Positions 57,240 to 64,000 of a stretch of 64,000 nt of DNA are shown here, piece by piece. The DNA comes from Aselliscus stoliczkanus (Eukaryota; Chordata; Mammalia; Chiroptera; Hipposideridae), in NCBI GenBank assembly GCA_033961575.1, contig CM066728.1, positions 31,682,352 to 31,746,351 on the forward strand, in the 5' to 3' direction. Positions within the stretch are counted from its first letter, which is position 1. Each line of letters opens with the position of its first letter. The notes beneath the pieces were generated by a model. It was given only the letters and a program-made list of their open reading frames with translations, did not search any database and was not told the origin of the DNA. The translations under genes and the position numbers were made by a program.

Positions 57240-58830
57240 TATAAAGGGTTGAACAACAAAATTCATGGTTCCTGTTTTCACAGAGCCTACATTCTAGCTG
57301 GGAAAACAGAATTTAAACAAATAACCACATGCAGTATGGTAAAGTGTTTGTCATTCTTTTTTTTTTTTTCAATAAATATTTATCAAATGCCTCCCATATG
57401 CTAAATATGATGTTAAACACTAGAGATAAAAAAGAGAATGAGACAAAGAGATACCTGCTCTCATGAAGCTTACATTCCAGAGGATGAGCTAAGTCTTACA
57501 GAGCATGGTAAGGATTTAAGGTCAATGGCAAATGATTAAACGGTTTTCTGCAACAGAGTGTTAAAAAGTTTATATCTATTTTTTTTTAAATAATTTTATT
57601 TTATTTTAGCTGAGCCATCTTGCCACCTATTTGCAGCTCAGTGGCAGCTCAGCTTGGGCTGGGCATTGAACTGCTGTTGCTCAGAGCTCAGCTCGCATTC
57701 CTTTTTTTTTTTTTTTGAGGGCAGTGTCACTGGCCCTCATATGTGGGCTCCAAAACTGGGGCCGCTGGCTTCCCAAGTCAGCGCTTAACCACCTCGCCAC
57801 TTGGCTGGCCCCAAAAAGTTTATATCTTCATTTCAAATCCAGTAGGAATAATGAATTGGAGAGAGCAAGACAGGGTTCGTAGAAACCACTTAGTAGGCTG
57901 TGGCAGTGAAACGGTGGAAATGACAGAGGCTTCAATGGGGACAGTGGTAGTGGAACAGAAAAAAAGAGATGCAACATATCTGGAAATAAAATAAACAGAA
58001 TTTTTTGATGGATTAATTGTGAGGAGCGAGGAGGAATCCAGACGTTTCCCTGGACTTCTAATTGGAAACCTGAGTTTGAGTCATGGTGCTTTTGGGGCAT
58101 CTAAAGGGAGGTGTCAAGCAGGCAGCTGGGTGTAAGAATCTGGTTCTCAGAGAAGAGCTGTAGACTGAGGATGCATATTCAGGAGTCATCACATATAGGT
58201 GGTGGTTAAAATCATGAGGATGAATAAAAATGGAGACAGAGGCAAAAAAATAAAAAGGAAGGGTGTGGCATTATAGAGCACAAATGAACCCAAACACTTA
58301 GAGCCTGGATGGAGGAGAAAGCCAGCAGGATGTGAAAATGGAGTGTTTGGGGAGGGTTGGCTGTGGTAGAGCCCCTGGGATGTCTGTCTGGTGCCCTAAC
58401 TAAGGCTTTAGCCAAAGCTGTTTTGTGGCAAGATGGGAAAAGACACCTATAAAGAATAGTAGGAAGAGTAAGTGGAAGGTAGGACTAGAGGTGGTGTGAG
58501 CAGACAAATCTTCAATGAACTTGAGGATGAAGCGGAGGGAATATGGCAGGGCAATATTTTACAAAAAAAGGACTTTTTAAGTGGGTGAGACTTGAGCATG
58601 ATGAAAATGTGACATGACACATAGGCGCCCAGGGATAATGGTTGGTGGAAAGTTCCTGAGAGGCAGGAGAAGATGGAATCTAAGCCCAGGGGCAGGTCTG
58701 ACCTCTGGTGAGGGGAGGGGCAGCTCCCCTTGGATAGCACCCATTCCACACCTTTCTCTCAACATTATTTCAGTGACAAAATGAGATGAGAGGAGGAGCG
58801 AGTGTGAGGGCGCCATTCAAAGAGGTTTCA
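57240..58830 (-). repeat. Long antisense L2 with reverse-transcriptase remnants
   Basis: It opens with reversed L2 3' pieces (CAGAGCCTACATTCTAGC; then CAATAAATATTTATCAAATGCC after a T run, indicating two overlapping 3' ends). It continues beyond the SINE with TAGTAGGCTGTGGCAG, ACATATCTGGAAATAAAATAAAC, AATTGTGAGGAGCGAGGAGG and CATCTAAAGGGAGG. At 58182-58197, reversed, the sequence is TATATGTGATGACTCC. It matches the expected TATGCTGATGACTCC of the YADD catalytic box except for one missing base (with context shift), so the frame is broken at the active site. The element is dead. Confidence 0.82.
57563..57827 (-). mobile_element. Composite family B SINE with internal poly(A)
   Basis: A perfect 15-nt TSD AAAAAGTTTATATCT lies at 57563-57577 and 57813-57827 and brackets one 235-nt insert. 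Read on the minus strand it starts GGGGCCAGCCAAGTGGCG, runs to GACACTGCCCTC, then a run of about 15 A, and then a second unrelated piece with GAATGCGAGCTGAGC, AGCTGAGCTGCCACTGAGC and AAGATGGCTCAGC before a second A-rich tail. Only one pair of TSDs exists, so both halves integrated together. The host is an antisense L2. Confidence 0.93.
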
Positions 58831-59763
58831 CAATGAGCAGAAGGGGCCTAAGTCTTTGAAAAGTAATTTGTCCGAAGGTCGTTCTCAAAGGAACCAGGCC
58901 TCAAAACAAGAAGATATCCATAGAATTTGGCAAAGAATCTGATTTTTTTATTGTCACAGGGCAAATTTGGTTTGTGGAGAAAGGCTGTCTGGTGGGAAGA
59001 AAATTACTCTCTTTTGTCTGGGAACAGGCCATAACAGGCTTTGACAAACCCAGCGAAATCATGCAGCCTTTCCTGAAGTTTATCAAAAAGCTGAAAGCTC
59101 CCTCTTTTCCAGCTTAAGGAGGCGTACAGAGCAGAAGACAGATTCTTCAGGGTAAATAAAACTCAGGAATATCAAACTAAGTAGGCGGAGATGAGAAACC
59201 AAATGGGTGGCAATCAGAAAATACGCTAATGTCTTTGAGCATTTAGTTGGGCAAAGGCCAGGGTGACTCTCCCTCTGGAAGCTTCTCTGTGAGTCTGAAA
59301 GGATCTATGATGAATTCTCCGCCTAGGTCTAGAAGAAGACCACACACAAATTAAACAGTATTTAGTTACAGCTAAAGGATAGGTGCAAATATACATAAAC
59401 ATATTTACTTGACTCCTACGCTAAAGGGTACAGATGTTTAATTGTCCTAGTCAGTATCATATAGTGTTTTGGCACTTTCTGAATTGACTTGTTATACATA
59501 ATAATGCATTTGTCGAATCATATCCTGTTTTATATTTCAGATCTTTATGACATAGAGAAGTGGAGACAGTGGAATCATAAAACCATACATTGACTTGAGG
59601 TCAGCTACATGGTGGATGAAACAGCCCAGAAGAGATAAGCCATCTCTGCAGAGTTAGACTCTCACACCTGAGGAGGCAAATGACTAAGCTCCCCAGATCA
59701 TTTCATATGCAGAGTACCCACAGATACTCGGGGAATTTTTAAGGATTATCCTAGTTTTGAAAT
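58831..59763. other. Unique sequence, nothing recognised
   Basis: No gene is visible. The left part may continue L2 upstream of the reverse transcriptase, but I cannot support it. Confidence 0.35.
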
Positions 59764-60250
59764 CCCTTGACCTGATATATTAATCAGGATTAGCTTGGTA
59801 CCAAGTGACAGAAGCAGACCTCAAAGTGACTGAAGTAAGAGGGGAGATTTATTGGTTCCTATAACTTCAAAGCTATTGGCAGTCCACATAGTCCCTTTCA
59901 AGAAGTGGAAAAAGGGACCCCTGAGTGAACACGTGGCTTGACAAGCAATGGGAACGTTTGTGTGAAAAAGAGAGAAGGAAGAAAGGAAAGGGGGGAGGGA
60001 GGAGAGAGGGAGGAAGGGAGGGAGGAAGGAAGGAAGAAGGAAGGAAGGAAGGAAGGAAGGAAGGAAGGAAGGAAGGAAGGAAGGAAGGAAGGAAGGAAGG
60101 AAGGAAGGTGTCTCTTCCTCTAGGTAGATGCGGCATAGCTCAAAATGGATTTTTCCCTTTGGCTGAGAACCCTCCACAGTTCACAGATTGCTCTAAATTC
60201 AAGGGTAGTCTGGCATCAAGCTTAGCTGGATCTAGGGACTCAAACACTGT
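59764..60250. repeat. Ancient dispersed repeat interrupted by (GGAA)n
   Basis: AATCAGGATTAGCTTGGTACC, GGAGATTTATTGGTTCC and, after the GGAA tract, GTCTGGCATCAAGCTTAGCTGGATC and GGGACTCAAACACTGTCATC resemble a common mammalian repeat with the microsatellite grown inside it. Family not determined. Confidence 0.4.
59966..60108. repeat. (GGAA)n microsatellite, about 140 nt of purines
   Basis: All bases from about 59966 to 60108 are A or G apart from the flanks. The last 70 nt or so is an uninterrupted GGAA array of roughly 18 units; the first half is a degenerate GGGA/GGAA mix. A four-base period is open in several frames, which explains the KEGR-repeat frames on the plus strand and the PSFL-repeat frames on the minus strand. 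Confidence 0.97.
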
Positions 60251-60580
60251 CATCAAAATACACTTACTCCAAAATACCACAGACTGGGCTTTAAAAAGAC
60301 ATTTATTTCCTCAAGTTCTGGAGGCTGACAGTTCAAGATTAAGGTTCTGACAGGATCTGGTTTCTGCCTGGGCAGGGGGGCACGATGTGGGGTGAGAGAG
60401 ACAGAGAAACAAAAGCTCTCTGATGTTTCTTCTTATAAGGACACTAATCCCATCAGACCAGGGACCCACTCTTAAAACCTCATTTAACCTTAATTACTTC
60501 CTTACTCCAAATACAGCCACACTGGTCTTAAGGCTTCCACATATGCATTTGGGGGTGACATATTCAGTCCCTAACAACAG
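60251..60580 (-). repeat. MLT1-like MaLR LTR, antisense
   Basis: AAAATACCACAGACTGGGC, GACATTTATTTCCTCAAGTTCTGGAGGCTG, CTTATAAGGACACTAATCCCATC, CTCATTTAACCTTAATTACTTCC and CACATATGCATTTGGGGGTGAC are the reversed MLT1 LTR blocks, the same family type as the copy at 27-364. Confidence 0.85.
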
Positions 60581-60595
60581 CCTTCCCTCCTTCCC

Positions 60596-61525
60596 CTACC
60601 TAAGTTTTTTAACTGCTGCATAATCTTCTAAAATATGATTACCAGAGCCTATTAACTTTTTAAAATGACACCATATTGATAAATGTTTGTCATTTCTAGT
60701 ATTTTTTTTTCCTGATTAAAGACAATTCTACTATGAAAATCTGTATACATACATGTCTCTTTGTGCACAAAAGTGAATGCTTCTGTTGGGTAGATAACCA
60801 GAAGCTGAGCGGCTGGGTCATAGAACATGCACGTTAGCAACGTTAACAAATACTGTCAAACTGTCTCCAAGGTGTCATCCAATTATATCCTCACTAGTGA
60901 TTTATGAGGCTGCTTGAACATCCTTGCCAACATGTGAGATTATCAAACTCTAATATCAAAGTTTGCCAATCTGGTGAATATAAAAACTGTTATCTTACTA
61001 TTTAAATTTGTATTTCCTTGATTAATGTGAAGTTGGGCATCTTCTGGGATATTTATTGGCCCATTGCTTTCCCTCTCTAGAAATGCCTCTTTATGTGTTT
61101 TGCCCATTTTTTTTCTTATCAAATTGTTTGTCATTGTCTGACTCAATTTGTATGACTCTATCATATATTCTATATGCTAATCCTTTGTTAGTTAGGTCCC
61201 AAGTATTTTCGCCCAATCTACCATTTGCCTTTTTATTTTATTTATGGTATATTTTGTCTTACAAAAGTTTTTACTTAGGAAATAGTCAAAAAAATTTTTT
61301 TTTTCCTTTAGAGGGTTTTGCTTTAGTGTCCTAAGAAGGCCTTTTCTGTTCCAAGACCATAATTGTATTATATTGCATACGCATATAAATCTCTTATATT
61401 TTTTTATTTTCTTTTTACTTTTAGATCTTTAATCCATCCAGGATTTATTTTCAAAAGTGGCATGAGTAGAAACTATTTTCCAAATGGATAGCCAGTTGTC
61501 CCAGTGCAGGTGGTTGACTCCTCTT
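60596..61525 (-). repeat. Antisense L1M fragment, about 930 nt
   Basis: GGCTGGGTCATAGAACATGCACG, CTGTCTCCAAGGTGTCATCC, ATCCTTGCCAACATGTGAG, GGCATCTTCTGGGATATTTATTGGCCC, TTTGCCCATTTTTTTTC, CTAATCCTTTGTTAG, CCATCCAGGATTTATTTTC and GGATAGCCAGTTGTCCCAG are the full antisense L1 series in order. No open frame. Confidence 0.9.
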
Positions 61526-62059
61526 GCTAGAAGCTCAAGCTCTAAGATGAGAAAACACTTTTGCATCTCACTGTGTCAGGACCCTGGTTAAGGGGCAAAT
61601 TAGCAGGTCTATAGAGCTGTGCCCAACGCTCTCCAGGACAGGCGCATACACTTGGGAGCAAGGACTTCAGGGTGCATTCATTCTTCATGCGACAGGAATA
61701 GGTTATCGGTGATATTTTAATAAGGCTAATCACAATACCTGAATCAAGAGCTAACTTCAGCACGAATGCTTCTCACAGCAAATCATCTTTCCTATCAATT
61801 CAATGATCAACCCCTGTATCATCTCTTTCAAAATTAAGATTTTCCTCTAATGGAGGTTTTGAATGAGCACACATTTAAACAAGTAGCTAAAATTGTGTTG
61901 GGGAAGAAGATTCGCCATAACGTTACACACATTTTGAACAAAACTCTGTTAAGTTAGTGCCAGCGTGAAACACCCCATGTCTCAAGGATGCTTTAGACTT
62001 CCATGTTTTTCTCATATGGCCTGAAGCAAGGAGCCAACTGACTATAACACTTTGCCTGA
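61526..62059. other. Unique sequence, nothing recognised
   Basis: No gene or firm repeat is visible. Confidence 0.35.
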
Positions 62060-62275
62060 CTGTGCAATGCAGCTGGTGGCTGGGTGCCAAAGCCTGAGTT
62101 TGAATTCTGCGTCAGCCACTTCAGAACTATTAGATTTTGGTTTTATTAATATCTGTTTGCCTCATTTGTTGAATGGGGATAATAAAAATTCATATTAGAA
62201 TCATTATAAAGACTAAATGAGTTACTACCCATAAAGCTTTAGAAAAGTCTCCATTGTGACAAGCAGTATTAGGGG
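62060..62275 (+). repeat. MIR SINE, sense
   Basis: GTGCAATGCAGCTGGTGGCTGGG, CCTGAGTTTGAATTCTGCGTCAGCCACTTC, GCCTCATTTGTTGAATGGGGATAATAAAAATTC and ATTATAAAGACTAAATGAG give near-complete MIR order; the GCAAGTTACTTAACC block has been lost. Confidence 0.82.
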
Positions 62276-63399
62276 ACATTTTCCTCCCCATAGGACACTG
62301 CTTTTGTAATGTTTCACTTTTATCCTTTTTAAAAACTTTGCATGTTTTCAGTTTCACTTCTCTTTTCCATCATCACTACTTTCTTTCTTGTGTACTTTCA
62401 AACATAGCCTTGTCCCAAATTCGTCATCAGAGAATGCTGGAAAATATCTTTGTGGACCATCAGGTGAGCAGAGCACTGGGTCCCCACACTCTGGCTAATT
62501 CCAAGGGAGTGTGAGTCTCCATCCCGAGACCTTTCCTCGTCACCCCAGAAGGCCAGCGCCAATCCAGGCCTGCATCACTCCTACTCCCCCTTGAATCTTT
62601 GAGCGCATTCTGGCCACTTTTAATGACTGAAGTCCTTTTCATGAGAGACAATTTCCTAAGCGATTTCAGATATGTAATTTCAGATAAAAAGCTAAGGCTC
62701 AGTACGGCCGGGCTCACCTGGGTTCCCTGGATCCCACTCCTGGACTCTTTACCACACAGGCTGCCTCCCCACGAACCAACATTCTCACCAGACACCTCAT
62801 TTTATAGAACCTAGGCCTCAGTCCTCATTTGGGGGCTCCTCTGTGAACCCCACCTTGGGAGATGACTGGTTTGGAGAATAGTTTACATGTTTTTAGCTAT
62901 TCCCCGATGAAGTCCTTGCCATCCAAGAAGGACCATTAAGTGTCCAGGGTCTCTTTGTATGCCATACTAGGGGAGAACTAGAGGTGGAAAGATTAGTCAA
63001 TGCAGATGTTCAGAATATGGGGAGCATTGTTCATTCTGGAGAAGTCCCAAAGGCACAAGGACAATAAAAGGAGGTTTGTGAAAAAGCAGAGGAATGGGAA
63101 ACTGAGTCAAGGGAGAGCAGTATGGACCAGTAAAACCCAGGGAAGAATTGCTGGAAGGAAGGACCAAATGTTTGCAAGTTAACCAAGAGTAACAGGGATG
63201 GGAAAGAAGGTGGAGGTAGTGTCCCAAATCTGGAGGGCAGCGCATCTGATGTTGAGAGGGGCTAGATGTTCCATTATACTAAAGATAAGAAGCCCTAAAA
63301 CAGGCTCAAGCACTGCACAAATATTTAATTTTAAAATAAAAATACAATGATTTTGTTATCTATATTTTACATATATTCTATTCAATATATCTTATATAC
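62276..63399. other. Unique sequence, nothing recognised
   Basis: A slightly GC-richer block lies at 62460-62830 with overlapping frames on both strands (62460-62795 minus, 62599-62814 plus) and no domain. An AT-rich low-complexity run begins about 63320. Confidence 0.35.
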
Positions 63400-64000
63400 A
63401 TATACATGTTATATATAAATACATAAAGCAAATTAATGGACATAAAGGGAAGATTAACAGCACACAATAAAAGTAGGGGACTTTAACAACCCACTTACAT
63501 CAGTGGACAGATATATCATCTAGACAGAAAATCAACAAGGAAATGGCCTTAGACGACATATTAGAACAGATGAACTTAATAAATACATATAAAACATTCC
63601 ATCCAAAGCCATTAGAATACACATTCTTTTCAAAAGCACTTAGAATATTCTCCAGGATATATACAGGTTAGGCCACATAACAAGTCAATAAATTTAAGAA
63701 GACTGAAACAATATCAAGCATCTTTTGGACCACAACACTATGAAACTAGAAATCAATAACAAGAAGAAAACTGGAAAAAACAGTCGGCTAAAGAACATGT
63801 CATTAAACATCCAATGGATCAATGAAGAAATCAAAGAGGAAATCAAATAATACATTGAGACAAACGAAAATGAAAACACAACATTTCAAAACCTATGGGA
63901 CACAGCAAAAGAAGTTCTAAGAGGGACGTTTACAGTGATACAGCCTACTTCAAGAAACAAGAAAAATCTCAAATAAACAATCTAATCTTTCACCTAAAGG
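63400..64000 (+). repeat. L1 LINE ORF2 endonuclease-region fragment, runs off window end
   Basis: The L1 ORF2 5' region is recognisable in order. The GDFN endonuclease signature is readable at 63476-63487 (GGGGACTTTAAC). CATCTAGACAGAAAATCAAC and CATTCTTTTCAAAAGCACTTAG follow. The expected SDH motif near 63721-63735 reads TCTTTTGGACCAC with one base missing, so the frame is broken. TGAAGAAATCAAAGAGG and CAAGAAACAAGAAAAATCTC come last. The upstream side begins in AT-rich sequence, consistent with a 5'-truncated copy. It is less decayed than the other L1 pieces here. The minus-strand frame at 63694-63879 is its antisense shadow. Confidence 0.9.

Noticed and set aside
59821..60350. Repetitive open frames (KEGR-type and PSFL-type)
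   Set aside because: They are translations of the GGAA microsatellite, open in several frames because of the four-base period.
1..64000. A CRISPR array, operon, phage, or other prokaryote-like system
   Set aside because: No direct-repeat/spacer pattern, no ribosome binding sites or dense coding; mammalian repeats cover the window throughout.

Overview
The window looks like ordinary non-coding nuclear DNA of a placental mammal, either intronic or intergenic. I find no protein-coding exon, structural RNA gene, CpG island, CRISPR array, operon or viral genome that the sequence supports. The open frames present are short. Wherever I could interpret them they fall inside decayed repeats or simple repeats. 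The ancient repeats (MIR, L2, L1M-like, MLT1-like LTRs, Tigger and hAT DNA transposon remnants) are those shared by all placental mammals.

The lineage signal comes from younger tRNA-derived SINEs. Family A (3 copies) has a tRNA-Ile-like head. Family B (8 copies) has a class-II-tRNA-like head starting GGCCGAGTGG. From memory, the family A body and the second part of one composite copy resemble SINEs of horseshoe-bat relatives. A yinpterochiropteran bat is therefore my best guess, at roughly even confidence; I cannot run the search that would settle it.

Layout. 0-10 kb: an antisense MLT1-like LTR, one family A SINE with a perfect 15-nt target-site duplication (TSD), L2 and MIR remnants, an L1 remnant and then an L2 3' end. 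10-18 kb: a Tigger-derived miniature element followed by about 7 kb of mostly unique sequence that may hold conserved non-coding elements. 18-21.3 kb: a long decayed L2 with reverse-transcriptase remnants, interrupted by a long family B SINE. 21-38 kb: mostly unique sequence with MIR, L1, L2 and hAT pieces. 38-50 kb: long and short family B SINEs, a family A SINE, MIR, L2 and hAT copies. 50-58.8 kb: an interrupted MLT1-like LTR, antisense L1, three more family B SINEs and a long antisense L2 carrying a composite SINE. 58.8-64 kb: a GGAA microsatellite, an antisense MLT1-like LTR, antisense L1, and a sense L1 ORF2 endonuclease-region fragment that runs off the window end.

The features do not act together as a pathway. 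What they record is the order of insertion: old L2, MIR and L1 copies were later hit by family B SINEs. The most informative object is family B. It occurs as a long form with a tandemly repeated body and a 3' end related to family A, as a short form ending at one fixed junction, and as a composite form joining the short form to another SINE-like piece across an internal poly(A). No new multi-gene system is visible.
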